Shown one piece after another: positions 49,009-57,448 of a DNA stretch of 64,000 nucleotides; position 1 is the first letter of the stretch, and every line of letters starts with the position of its first letter. Source of the DNA: Arthrobacter sp. EPSL27 (GTDB lineage: Bacteria; Actinomycetota; Actinomycetes; Actinomycetales; Micrococcaceae); contig NZ_LNUT01000005.1 of assembly GCF_001512305.1 (NCBI RefSeq), positions 1,337,774 through 1,401,773 on the forward strand, written 5' to 3'. Both the position numbers and the translations under genes were made by a program. Below the pieces are notes generated by a model. The model was not told where the DNA came from and did not search any database. It worked only from the letters and a program-made list of their open reading frames with translations.

Positions 49009-50344
49009 CGAAAGCTTTGACCTGGTCATCCGGGGCCGGCGCGTCCTCACCACCGCCGGCATCGCGGCCCGTGAGGTGGGCGTGCGCGGCGGCAAAATCG
49101 TGGCCCTCGAGCCGCTCGGCAACGGGCTTGCCGGCCGCGAGGTGATCGAGCTCGCGGACGACGAGACTCTCATCCCCGGCCTGGTGGACACCCATGTCCA
49201 CGTCAACGAGCCCGGCCGCACCGAGTGGGAGGGCTTCGCGTCCGCCACCCGGGCCGCCGCGGCCGGCGGTGTGACCACCATCATCGACATGCCGCTGAAC
49301 TCCATCCCGCCCACCACCACCGTGGAAGGGCTCAAGCTCAAGCGCGAGGTGGCCGAGGACCAGGCGTTCGTGGACGTCGGGTTCTGGGGCGGCGCCGTGC
49401 CGGGCAACAAGGCGGAGCTGCGCGCCCTGCACGACGAGGGTGTGTTCGGGTTCAAATGCTTCCTGCTGCACTCCGGCGTGGACGAGTTCCCGCACCTGGA
49501 CGCGGACGAGATGGAGGAGGACATGGCCGAGCTCAAGTCCTTCGACTCCCTCATGATCGTGCACGCCGAGGACTCCCACGCGATCGACCGTGCGCCCCAC
49601 CCCGGCGGCGACCACTACGCCACCTTCCTGGCGTCCCGGCCCCGCGGCGCCGAGAACAAAGCCATCGCGGAGGTCATCGAGCGCGCCCGCTGGACCGGTG
49701 CCCGCGCCCACATCCTGCACCTGTCCTCCTCCGACGCCCTCCCCATGATCGCGACGGCCAAGCGCGACGGCGTCCGCCTCACCGTGGAGACCTGCCCGCA
49801 CTACCTCACGCTGATGGCCGAGGAAATCCCCGACGGCGCCACCGCCTACAAGTGCTGCCCGCCCATCCGTGAGGCCTCCAACCGCGAGCTGCTGTGGAAG
49901 GGGCTGGAGGACGGAACCATCGACTGCATCGTCTCCGACCACTCCCCGTCCACCCTTGACCTCAAGGACCTGGACAACGGCGACTTCGCCGTGGCGTGGG
50001 GCGGGGTCTCCTCGCTGCAGCTGGGCCTGTCCCTGATCTGGACCGAGGCCCGGCACCGCGGCATCCCGCTGGAGCAGGTGGTCTCCTGGATGGCCGAGAA
50101 GCCCGCCGCCCTGGCCCGGCTCACCACCAAGGGCCAGCTGGCCGTCGGGTACGACGCCGACTTCGCGGTCTTCGCGCCGGACGAAGCCTTTGTGGTGGAC
50201 GTGTCCAAGCTCAAGCACAAGAACCCCATCACCCCGTACGACGGCAAGGCGCTCTCCGGCGTGGTCCGCAAGACATACCTGCGCGGGCATGAGATCGACG
50301 GCCGGACCCCGGGCGGAAAGCTCATCCGCCGCGGCGGCGTCTAG
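49001..50344 (+). CDS. allB: Allantoinase
   Basis: 447 residues, amidohydrolase superfamily. Zinc ligands H65 and H67 in 'VDTHVHVNEPGR', carbamylated Lys152 in 'GFKCFL', then His in 'HAEDSHAI', His in 'HILHLSSSDAL' and Asp in 'IVSDHSPS'. 'HVNEPGRTEWEGF' and 'CPHYLTL' are typical of allantoinase and separate it from hydantoinases such as the one at 16003. It opens allantoin to allantoate. ATG at 49001 lies inside the end of glxK with GGAGCC upstream. Overlap and order make it the last enzyme of the hyi operon. Confidence 0.95.
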   Translation: MSDESFDLVIRGRRVLTTAGIAAREVGVRGGKIVALEPLGNGLAGREVIELADDETLIPGLVDTHVHVNEPGRTEWEGFASATRAAAAGGVTTIIDMPLNSIPPTTTVEGLKLKREVAEDQAFVDVGFWGGAVPGNKAELRALHDEGVFGFKCFLLHSGVDEFPHLDADEMEEDMAELKSFDSLMIVHAEDSHAIDRAPHPGGDHYATFLASRPRGAENKAIAEVIERARWTGARAHILHLSSSDALPMIATAKRDGVRLTVETCPHYLTLMAEEIPDGATAYKCCPPIREASNRELLWKGLEDGTIDCIVSDHSPSTLDLKDLDNGDFAVAWGGVSSLQLGLSLIWTEARHRGIPLEQVVSWMAEKPAALARLTTKGQLAVGYDADFAVFAPDEAFVVDVSKLKHKNPITPYDGKALSGVVRKTYLRGHEIDGRTPGGKLIRRGGV

Positions 50345-50353
50345 GGGAACGCC

Positions 50354-51061
50354 ATGGCTGTCCAGGTACATTCCCCGCGCGGCATGTGTTTGCCGGGTCC
50401 CGGGGCACGCACCAACGCGGCCCCGGCGCTGAAGGCCCACGGCCTGGCGGTTTGGGTTGCACCGGGCCACGGGCCGGACATTGACGAAGCCGTGATGGCG
50501 CGCGCCGCGGAACTGCTGCTGGCACGCGCCCTGAAGATTGCCCCGGAGGCGGAAGTCCACGCTTGGCCCGCCGCCGGGGCTGCAACCTCCGCTGCCCCGG
50601 CCCTCCCCCAAGGAGGGGCGGAAGCCACACCCGGCAGCGGAACCCGGGAGCCGACTGTGGCTTCCGGTGCCGCGGACTTTCCGGAGGACTCCCCGGAAGC
50701 TGGCGGCGGAACCCTGCTCCCGCCGGCGGCAGGTCCCGACACCCTGGTGTGCGTGGACCTGGCCGCCGGCGAGGTGCAGCTGGACGGCCGGCCGGTGGCG
50801 CTGACCGGCGTCGAATTCAGGCTGCTGCGCTATCTCGTGGAGAACTGCTCGCGCACGGTCAGCCGGGAGGAGCTGCGGCTGTTCCTCGAATCATTCGACT
50901 CCTCCGCGGCGGCCTCCCGTTCCATCGACGTGTACGTGGGGCGGGTGCGGCGCAAACTGCGGCGCGGCCGGCATGCGATCGCCACGGTCCGCGGCGGCGG
51001 CTACCAGTTCATGCCCGGGCCCCGGACCAAAGTGCGCGGTCCGGCGGAATACAGCATCTGA
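50354..51061 (+). CDS. OmpR-type winged-helix protein without a receiver domain
   Basis: 235 residues. The C-terminal ~95 residues are a Trans_reg_C winged helix: 'VQLDGRPVALTGVEFRLLRYLVEN' (in parts), 'SREELRLFLE', 'SIDVYVGRVRRKLRRGRHAIATVRGGGYQF'. The N-terminal ~135 have no phosphorylatable aspartate domain; they contain a short alpha/beta-looking segment with 'DIDEAVMARAAELLLARAL' and a Pro/Gly/Ala linker. This is not an ordinary response regulator. It starts 9 bases after allB with GGGGAAC upstream and is probably cotranscribed, so it may add a second control layer to purine use. Target and signal unknown. Confidence 0.78.
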   Translation: MAVQVHSPRGMCLPGPGARTNAAPALKAHGLAVWVAPGHGPDIDEAVMARAAELLLARALKIAPEAEVHAWPAAGAATSAAPALPQGGAEATPGSGTREPTVASGAADFPEDSPEAGGGTLLPPAAGPDTLVCVDLAAGEVQLDGRPVALTGVEFRLLRYLVENCSRTVSREELRLFLESFDSSAAASRSIDVYVGRVRRKLRRGRHAIATVRGGGYQFMPGPRTKVRGPAEYSI

Positions 51062-51131
51062 ACCCGTGGTTGTGCCTCAGCAGACCCCCAGCGCCACAAA
51101 ACCGACCCCAACAGACCCCCGGAGGATCCCC

Positions 51132-51611
51132 ATGAGCACGAACCTGACCGTCAAGCTGCAGCCCGGCACCCCTGCCCCGGAGTTCACACTCCCGGATGCC
51201 ACCGGCCAGAAGGTTTCCCTGGCCGATTACCGCGGCAAGAACGTCATTGTGTACTTCTACCCGAAGGCCGCCACCCCCGGCTGCACCACCGAGGCCTGCG
51301 ACTTCCGTGACAGCCTGGCCTCGCTGCAGGGGTCCGGCTACGAGGTGCTGGGCATCTCGCCCGACGGCCCCGAGGCCCTGGCCGAGTTCACGGGAGACTT
51401 CGCACTCACGTTCCCGCTTCTGTCCGACGAGGACCACGCCGTGGCGCTGGCGTACGGCGCCTGGGGCGAAAAGCTGGTCAACGGCGAGGTCACCGAAGGC
51501 ATTGTCCGCTCCACCGTGGTCCTGGACCCCGAGGGCAACGTCCGCCTGGCGCAGTACCAGGTCACGGCGCAGGGCCACGTCGCGGCGCTGAAGGAAGCCC
51601 TCGGCATCTGA
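51132..51611 (+). CDS. bcp: Thioredoxin-dependent peroxiredoxin (BCP/PrxQ type)
   Basis: 159 residues. Peroxidatic Cys51 in 'YPKAATPGCTTEACDFRD' and resolving Cys56, the five-residue PrxQ spacing. 'GTPAPEFTLPDATGQKVSL' is the usual N-terminus. It reduces hydroperoxides with thioredoxin. A GGAGGA site precedes the ATG; the winged-helix gene ends 70 bp upstream. Urate oxidase makes hydrogen peroxide, so a link to the neighbouring catabolic genes is possible but not needed. Confidence 0.93.
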   Translation: MSTNLTVKLQPGTPAPEFTLPDATGQKVSLADYRGKNVIVYFYPKAATPGCTTEACDFRDSLASLQGSGYEVLGISPDGPEALAEFTGDFALTFPLLSDEDHAVALAYGAWGEKLVNGEVTEGIVRSTVVLDPEGNVRLAQYQVTAQGHVAALKEALGI

Positions 51612-51620
51612 CGCCTCCGG

Positions 51621-52481
51621 CTACGGCTTGGTGCCCGCCACGATGGTGGCCGTGGACCGCAGCCGGATGGCGCCGTCGTGCTCGTAACGGCTCAGCATCT
51701 GGAAGACGTCCGAGCGGATCAGCTCCCGGGATTCCTGGTCCGCCCGCGCCAGGCCCACCGCGGCGGTGGTGGCGATGTCGGTCATGAACTCCCAGTACAG
51801 CTCCGGCGACGCCTTGACCAGGTCCGTGCTGACCTTCCGCTCCCGCACATCCACCAGCCCGGCGTCCCGGAAAATGCGGGTCATGAACCCCTGGGCGGCG
51901 CAGCGGAACAGCCCGGGGGTGCCCGACGGCGGCACCTGCAGCTCGGTGTGTCGGGCGATGGTGCCGAGGATCAGGCTGGCCCATGGGTTCTCGGCGGCAC
52001 GGCCCCAGACGGCGGCACTGATCCGGGCGCCGGGCCTGGCCACCCGCGCCATCTCTCCCACCGCGGCGGACATCCGGGGAAAGAACATAAACCCGAACCG
52101 GCACAGGACGGCGTCGAACGATCCGTCGACAAACGGCAGCGCGGCGGCGTCCCCGACGGCGGGATGCACGTTCGACAGCCCGCGTGCGGCAGCTTTCTCC
52201 ACGGCAACCCGCAGCATCCCCGCGGACAGGTCCAGCAGGGCCACGCTTCCGTGCGGCACAAGCACGGCAGCGGTGAGGCCCGGCTCTCCGGTTCCGGCGG
52301 CAACGTCGAGGACCACGTAGTCCGGGCCGAGCCGGGCTTCCTCGATGACGGCGTCGCCGAAGGGGGCGTGCCAGCCGAGAAGTTCAGCGTCCCATTTCCG
52401 CCAGCCGGCGGAGAACTCGTCCCAAGTGCTGCGCTGGACGTTTCTGACTTGTTCGGCGATCTGCTCGGCTGAGGCTGACAT
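51621..52481 (-). CDS. SAM-dependent methyltransferase
   Basis: 286 residues, class I methyltransferase of the UbiE/Methyltransf_11 kind. Motif I is 'VVLDVAAGTGEPGL' (about 56-69), the acidic end of strand 2 is in 'VALLDLSAGML', and 'FDAVLCRFGFMFF' is motif II. The acceptor substrate cannot be predicted. The ATG at 52481 has AAGGAGC; the upstream ATG at 52514 would add 11 residues. It is convergent with bcp, 9 bp between stops, with no room for a terminator. Confidence 0.85.
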   Translation of the reverse strand: MSASAEQIAEQVRNVQRSTWDEFSAGWRKWDAELLGWHAPFGDAVIEEARLGPDYVVLDVAAGTGEPGLTAAVLVPHGSVALLDLSAGMLRVAVEKAAARGLSNVHPAVGDAAALPFVDGSFDAVLCRFGFMFFPRMSAAVGEMARVARPGARISAAVWGRAAENPWASLILGTIARHTELQVPPSGTPGLFRCAAQGFMTRIFRDAGLVDVRERKVSTDLVKASPELYWEFMTDIATTAAVGLARADQESRELIRSDVFQMLSRYEHDGAIRLRSTATIVAGTKP

Positions 52482-52576
52482 GGCGCTCCTTGGCTGGTCC
52501 GTGCCCTCCCCCACCCCTAGTGTGCTCCCGCCGCATCGGCCGTAGCAATGCCTCCAGGGGCAGTAGGCTTAACGGC

Positions 52577-52921
52577 ATGTCTACCCCCGAAATCTCCGGC
52601 ACCCCAGACGAGCAGCACGTCCCCGAACGGCGCGAGATCACTGTGCGCCGGGCGCCGAAATACGTGCCGTTCCTGGTGCTGGGCGGGCTGGTCGGCTTTG
52701 GAGTCGCCGCCTTCCTCGCGTACGGACTTCCGGGCGATGAGAGCTTCGACTCCGGCGCGGTGTTCGGCTTCTTCATGATCCTCTGCGGCGCCGGCGGCGT
52801 GATCCTGGGCGGCATCGTCGCGCTGGTCCTGGACCGGATGAGCGTGCGCCGGGCCAAGCGCGCCGTCGTCGAGTCGGTTCCGGATTCCGAGCCGGACGCC
52901 GAGGACCGGCCGGGGGCCTGA
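52577..52921 (+). CDS. Small two-helix membrane protein upstream of purF
   Basis: 114 residues: charged N-terminus, two membrane helices ('VPFLVLGGLVGFGVAAFLAYG' in parts, and 'FGFFMILCGAGGVILGGIVALVL'), and an acidic C-terminus 'SEPDAEDRPGA'. Genes of this type sit next to purF in related actinobacteria, but I know no function. TAGGCT lies 7 nt before the ATG and there is no Shine-Dalgarno site; leaderless. Confidence 0.78.
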   Translation: MSTPEISGTPDEQHVPERREITVRRAPKYVPFLVLGGLVGFGVAAFLAYGLPGDESFDSGAVFGFFMILCGAGGVILGGIVALVLDRMSVRRAKRAVVESVPDSEPDAEDRPGA

Positions 52922-52989
52922 ACGGCCGCAGTCCGGAACCCCCTGAGGTCATAAACCGGGCGCCGGGAAAGTCCTAGCGCACAACGTGA

Positions 52990-52995
52990 GATAAT
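52990..52995 (+). promoter_or_regulatory. Extended -10 of purF
   Basis: TGA-GATAAT (52987-52995) is an extended -10 box, 6 bases before the purF GTG, which therefore should be the first or nearly the first transcribed codon. No good -35 is seen, as is common with extended -10 promoters. Confidence 0.6.
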
Positions 52996-53001
52996 CGACC
53001 A

Positions 53002-54687
53002 GTGGCACGCGGCGATGGAAAACTTTCTCATGACCTTCTCTCTGGCGAAAAAGGCCCGCAGGACGCATGTGGCGTCTTCGGAGTCTGGGCTCCCGGCGAA
53101 GAGGTGGCAAAACTCACCTACTACGGGCTGTACGCGCTGCAGCACCGCGGTCAGGAGTCGGCTGGCATAGCCACCAGCGACGGCAAGCGGATCAACGTCT
53201 ACAAGGACATGGGGCTTGTCTCCCAGGTCTTCGACGAGACCACGCTGAACACCCTGACCGGGCACCTGGCCGTGGGCCACTGCCGGTACTCCACCACGGG
53301 CGCCAGCCACTGGGCCAACGCGCAGCCCACCCTGGGCGCCACTGCGACCGGCACCGTGGCGCTGGCGCACAACGGCAACCTGACCAACACCGCCGAGCTC
53401 AAAGCCATGATCGTGGACCGCAACGACGGCCAGCTCACCGGCGAAATGAAGCAGGGCAACACCTCGGACACCGCCCTGGTCACCGCCCTCCTGGAGGGCG
53501 AAGAGGGCAAGTCGCTCGAAGAGACCGCGATGGACCTGCTGCCCAAGATCAAGGGCGGCTTCTGCTTCGTCTTTATGGATGAGGGCACCCTCTACGCCGC
53601 CCGCGACACCTACGGGATCCGCCCGCTCTGCCTGGGCCGGCTGGAACGCGGCTGGGTGGTGGCCTCCGAGCAGTCAGCCCTCGCCACCGTCGGCGCCAGC
53701 TTCATCCGGGAAATCGAACCCGGCGAGTTCATCGCGATCGACGAGGACGGGGTCCGGTCCCAGCGCTTCGCCGAGGCGACGCCGGCCGGCTGCGTCTTCG
53801 AATACGTCTACCTCGCCCGCCCGGACGCCTCCATCGCAGGCCGCTCCGTGTACGAGTCCCGGGTGGAAATGGGCCGCCAGCTGGCCCGCGAGAACACCCA
53901 GGAAGCGGACCTCGTCATTCCGGTCCCCGAATCCGGCACCCCCGCCGCCGTCGGCTACGCCGAGGAATCCGGCATCCCCTTCGCGCACGGCTTCGTCAAG
54001 AACGCCTACGTCGGCCGGACATTCATCCAGCCGTCGCAGACCCTGCGCCAGCTGGGCATCCGGCTCAAGCTCAACGCCCTGGAATCCGTGATCCGCGGCA
54101 AGCGCGTGGTGGTGGTGGATGACTCGATCGTCCGCGGCAACACCCAGCGCGCGATCGTCCGGATGCTCCGCGAAGCCGGCGCCGCGTCCGTGCACGTGAA
54201 AATCTCCTCGCCGCCCGTGCAGTGGCCGTGCTTCTACGGCATCGACTTCGCGTCCCGGGCCGAACTGATCGCCAACGGCGCCACCATCGAGGAAATCTCC
54301 CAGGCGATCGGCGCCGACTCGCTGGCCTACATCTCCGAAGACGGCATGATCGACGCCACCCGCCAGCCGCGCGAACGCCTCTGCACCGCCTGCTTCACGG
54401 GCAAGTACCCGATCGAGCTCCCGGGCGCCGACAAGCTGGGCAAGAACCTGCTCGAACGTTCCGACCCTGTCGGACAGCTCGGCGGACTTCCCGCCGCCGG
54501 CACGGCAGGCGCCAAACCTGCCGCCGCCCCCGCTGCGGACGCCTCCGACGACGTTCCCGCCCCCGACGCCGACCCCGCCGCGAAGGCCGGGGCGACGGGC
54601 TGCGATCCGGGACCCGACGCCGAATTCGAAGAACTGCTCACCGATGCCGACCGCGTCACCACAGCCGACAAGAAAGAGCCAGTATGA
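53002..54687 (+). CDS. purF: Amidophosphoribosyltransferase
   Basis: 561 residues, catalysing the first committed step of purine synthesis (PRPP plus glutamine). The nucleophile is Cys23 in 'DACGVFGVW' after a 22-residue propeptide; 'GHCRYSTTG' and 'AHNGNLTN' are the glutaminase motifs and 'VVVDDSIVRGNTQ' is the PRPP loop. The C-terminal ~60 residues form an Ala/Asp/Pro-rich extension absent from many PurF proteins. GTG start without Shine-Dalgarno, 6 nt after an extended -10, indicating leaderless translation. It overlaps purM by 4 bases. Confidence 0.97.
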   Translation: MARGDGKLSHDLLSGEKGPQDACGVFGVWAPGEEVAKLTYYGLYALQHRGQESAGIATSDGKRINVYKDMGLVSQVFDETTLNTLTGHLAVGHCRYSTTGASHWANAQPTLGATATGTVALAHNGNLTNTAELKAMIVDRNDGQLTGEMKQGNTSDTALVTALLEGEEGKSLEETAMDLLPKIKGGFCFVFMDEGTLYAARDTYGIRPLCLGRLERGWVVASEQSALATVGASFIREIEPGEFIAIDEDGVRSQRFAEATPAGCVFEYVYLARPDASIAGRSVYESRVEMGRQLARENTQEADLVIPVPESGTPAAVGYAEESGIPFAHGFVKNAYVGRTFIQPSQTLRQLGIRLKLNALESVIRGKRVVVVDDSIVRGNTQRAIVRMLREAGAASVHVKISSPPVQWPCFYGIDFASRAELIANGATIEEISQAIGADSLAYISEDGMIDATRQPRERLCTACFTGKYPIELPGADKLGKNLLERSDPVGQLGGLPAAGTAGAKPAAAPAADASDDVPAPDADPAAKAGATGCDPGPDAEFEELLTDADRVTTADKKEPV

Positions 54688-55856
54688 CTTCCGCCTCCCC
54701 GGCCGCTGACATGAACGCCGCCCAGAACGCCGTTGGCATCACCTACGCCTCCGCCGGCGTCGACGTCGAAGCGGGCGACCGCGCCGTCGAACTCATGAAG
54801 GACGCCGTCAAGGCGACCCACAACTCGTCGGTGATCGGCGGCGTCGGCGGCTTTGCCGGCCTGTACGACGTCTCCAAGCTGCTCACCTACAAACGGCCGC
54901 TGCTGGCCACCTCCACCGACGGCGTCGGCACCAAGGTCGCCATTGCGCAGGCCATGGACATCCACGACACCATCGGCTTCGACCTCGTCGGCATGGTGGT
55001 CGACGACATCGTGGTGGTGGGCGCCGAGCCGCTGTACATGACCGACTACATTGCCTGCGGCAAGGTTGTCCCGGAGCGCATCGCGGACATCGTCCGCGGC
55101 ATCGCAGCAGCCTGCTCCGTTGCCGGCACCGCCCTGGTGGGCGGCGAAACCGCCGAGCACCCGGGTCTCCTGGGCGAGCACGAGTACGACGTCGCCGGTG
55201 CCGCCACCGGTGTTGTCGAAGCCTCCGACCTGCTGGGCCCGGACCGCGTCCGCGCCGGCGACGTGGTGATCGGTATGGCCTCCTCCGGGCTGCACTCCAA
55301 CGGCTACTCGCTGGTGCGCCGCGTCATCAACCACGCCGGCTGGGCCCTGGACCGCCACGTGTCCGAATTCAGCCGAACCCTCGGCGAGGAACTCCTGGAA
55401 CCGACCCGCGTCTACGCTGCCGACTGCCTGGACCTGGCCCGCACCTTCCCGGTGGACGGATCCGCGGCCGGCCGCGCCGTGCACGGCTTCAGCCACGTCA
55501 CCGGCGGAGGCCTCGCCGCCAACCTGGCCCGCGTCCTGCCGCAGGGTTTGGTGGCCACCGTGGACCGCGCCACCTGGCAGCTCCCCGCCATTTTCCGCCT
55601 GGTCGCCGAGCTGGGCAACGTCCCGCTGGCCGACCTGGAGCGCACGCTGAACCTCGGTGTGGGCATGGTGGCGATCGTTTCCCCCGAGGCGGCCGACGCC
55701 GCGGTGAACCGCCTGAACGAGCGCGGCCTGCCGGCCTGGGTGATGGGCACCGTGGAGAACGACTCGGACGCGATCATCAAGACCGGCCCGGACTACGTCC
55801 AAGGCGCCAAGGGCGTCGACGGCGGCGCCGTCCGGATGGTCAACGCCTACGCCTAG
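54684..55856 (+). CDS. purM: Phosphoribosylformylglycinamidine cyclo-ligase (AIR synthetase)
   Basis: 390 residues; converts FGAM to AIR with ATP. 'ATSTDGVGTKVAIAQ' is the nucleotide-binding DGVGTK motif, followed by 'DDIVVVGAEPLYMTDYI', 'GGETAEHPGL', 'SSGLHSNGYSLVR' and 'HVTGGGLAANLARVLP'. ATG overlaps the purF stop (ATGA) with AAAGAG upstream, a standard purF-purM operon. An upstream open frame in the same register runs antisense-free through purF but is not coding. Followed by a 42-bp direct repeat pair. Confidence 0.97.
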   Translation: MTSASPAADMNAAQNAVGITYASAGVDVEAGDRAVELMKDAVKATHNSSVIGGVGGFAGLYDVSKLLTYKRPLLATSTDGVGTKVAIAQAMDIHDTIGFDLVGMVVDDIVVVGAEPLYMTDYIACGKVVPERIADIVRGIAAACSVAGTALVGGETAEHPGLLGEHEYDVAGAATGVVEASDLLGPDRVRAGDVVIGMASSGLHSNGYSLVRRVINHAGWALDRHVSEFSRTLGEELLEPTRVYAADCLDLARTFPVDGSAAGRAVHGFSHVTGGGLAANLARVLPQGLVATVDRATWQLPAIFRLVAELGNVPLADLERTLNLGVGMVAIVSPEAADAAVNRLNERGLPAWVMGTVENDSDAIIKTGPDYVQGAKGVDGGAVRMVNAYA

Positions 55857-55862
55857 TCCCCA

Positions 55863-55958
55863 CCGGCTCCCAGCCTTCGCAAGCTCAGGCAGGGGCCCTC
55901 GCCGGCGTGGGCCCAACCGGCTCCCAGCCTTCGCAAGCTCAGGCAGGGGCCCTCGCCG
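55863..55958. repeat. Two 42-bp direct repeats after purM
   Basis: Identical copies at 55863-55904 and 55917-55958 (CCGGCTCCCAGCCTTCGCAA and the following 22 bases), 54-bp period, between the convergent purM and VOC genes. It looks like a dispersed intergenic element that was duplicated in place. Confidence 0.85.
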
Positions 55959-56741
55959 TTAGACCTCCAGGACGCTGAACACTCCGCCCTGGGGGTCCGC
56001 GAGGGTGGCGATGGTGCCTGCTTCCTCGGCGTCGTCCGCCTCGATGAGGACGGTGCCGCCGGCCGCCACCGCCGCTGCGACCGCAACGGCGGCGCTGGGC
56101 ACCCCGAAGTACACCTGCCACCCCGGTTTCAGTGTGTCTTCGGCATCGGCCGGGACCGCGGCAATCCCGGCCACCTCCACCCCGTCCACCATCAGCGTGG
56201 AGTACTTGCCGCCGTCGTCCTGCGGGTATTCAGTCACACCGTGTCCGAACACGTGCTGGAAGAATCCGACGGCGGACTGCGGCTCCGGCGTCAGCAGTTC
56301 GGCCCAGGTGAGGGCACCGGCTTCCCCGCCGCGCGCGGTGCCGAAGTGGCTGCCGGCCTGCCAGGCGCCCGTGGTGCCGCCGCCGGGCGGGGCGAAGAAG
56401 ACCATCACCCCGGTGTCGGCCACGGCCTCGGGGCCGAACTCCAGGGTCCCGCCGGCGTGGACCAGATTCTCGGCCAGCTCCCCGGCGTCGGGCGCGGCGA
56501 AGTAGACGTTCCACTGCGGCTGGGCCCCGGCCGCCAGCTGGTGCGGGTTCTGGGGCGCGATCACGGTGACCAGGTCATCGCCCAGGAACGCCTGCGCGTA
56601 GCTGCGCCCGTCCGGCGTGGGACGGTCCTCGAACCGCCAGCCGAAGACCGCGGCGTAGAAGGCTTTCGCCGCCTCGACGTCGCTGGTCTGGAGGTCCGTC
56701 CAGCAGACCTCGCCTTCAGTGAACCCCGTGCGCAGTGTCAT
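55959..56741 (-). CDS. Two-module VOC-family protein
   Basis: 260 residues with two tandem glyoxalase-like modules: 'GEVCWTDLQTSDVEAAKAFYAAVFGW' (in parts) opens the first and 'GALTWAELLTPEPQSAVGFFQHVFGH' the second, each ending in a conserved 'DPQGGVFSVLEV'-like strand. This is the CFP30B/hydroxylase-like group known from actinobacteria. Cofactor and substrate are unknown. The start at 56741 has a GGAAGGA site. Directly upstream is a 19-bp tandem duplication in the promoter region. Confidence 0.85.
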   Translation of the reverse strand: MTLRTGFTEGEVCWTDLQTSDVEAAKAFYAAVFGWRFEDRPTPDGRSYAQAFLGDDLVTVIAPQNPHQLAAGAQPQWNVYFAAPDAGELAENLVHAGGTLEFGPEAVADTGVMVFFAPPGGGTTGAWQAGSHFGTARGGEAGALTWAELLTPEPQSAVGFFQHVFGHGVTEYPQDDGGKYSTLMVDGVEVAGIAAVPADAEDTLKPGWQVYFGVPSAAVAVAAAVAAGGTVLIEADDAEEAGTIATLADPQGGVFSVLEV

Positions 56742-56760
56742 GGCAGATCCTTCCGGGAAG

Positions 56761-56798
56761 TGGGGGCGGTGCCGGATAGTGGGGGCGGTGCCGGATAG
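56761..56798. repeat. 19-bp tandem duplication upstream of the VOC gene
   Basis: TGGGGGCGGTGCCGGATAG is repeated head to tail at 56761-56779 and 56780-56798, 20 bases before the VOC start, so it changes the leader length or promoter of that gene. Confidence 0.75.
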
Positions 56799-56927
56799 TG
56801 GAGCGGAGCCCGGACGCGGGCAGCAGAAAACCCGCCGGTCACGCCCGTTCCGGGGAGTGGCCGACGGGCCTGAAATCATGTGGTCGGCAATCCGCTGACG
56901 GAAGTGCATGCCGGAAAGAAGTGTCGA

Positions 56928-57158
56928 CTAACCTATGCGACGGGTGTGGACCTCGTCGTCGTCCTCTTCCACATCGTCCGCGTACTTGTCCACGTAGGCC
57001 GAATAGTCCGGCTCAACCGGCTCATTCGAGAAACGGCTCGGCGCACGCTCTGAGCTCTTGAGCTCACGCTGAAGCGCAGAGTAGTCAGTGTTCGGGGAAT
57101 AGTACTTAATATCCCGAGCCTGCTTGGTAGCTTTTGCCTTTTGACGGCCGCGCCCCAT
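56928..57158 (-). CDS. DUF3073 family protein
   Basis: 76 residues. Basic N-terminus 'MGRGRQKAKATKQARDIKYY', then 'SPNTDYSALQRELKSSE' and a very acidic tail 'YADDVEEDDDEVHTRRIG'. This is the DUF3073 pattern, restricted to actinobacteria and usually found beside purM as here. The role is not established; the bipolar charge suggests a nucleic-acid or ribosome contact. Start at 57158 with GGGGGT upstream; longer in-frame ATGs exist but lie outside the family. Confidence 0.9.
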   Translation of the reverse strand: MGRGRQKAKATKQARDIKYYSPNTDYSALQRELKSSERAPSRFSNEPVEPDYSAYVDKYADDVEEDDDEVHTRRIG

Positions 57159-57448
57159 GGCGTGACCCCCTTTTGTACTCGGACCGGAGGTGGTCACCAT
57201 TGGCGTTAGTGAGGCCCCGGAATGTTTGGTCAATTTGTCGTACACCTAGATTACATGCTTTCTGCTGCAACTGCTCCCCGGGGCGGCCGCCGTGGACAGT
57301 GTGGCGCGCACCGCGGCCCGCGACGGCGTCCCGGCGGCATGCAGCCCGCCCGGCAACTTAGATAGAGTTCCTAAGTGGACTTCCGGATACGGGTCCTGCC
57401 GCCGCGCGTCCAGCCGCGGCCAAGACGCACGAAAGTGGTGAGTTCCCA

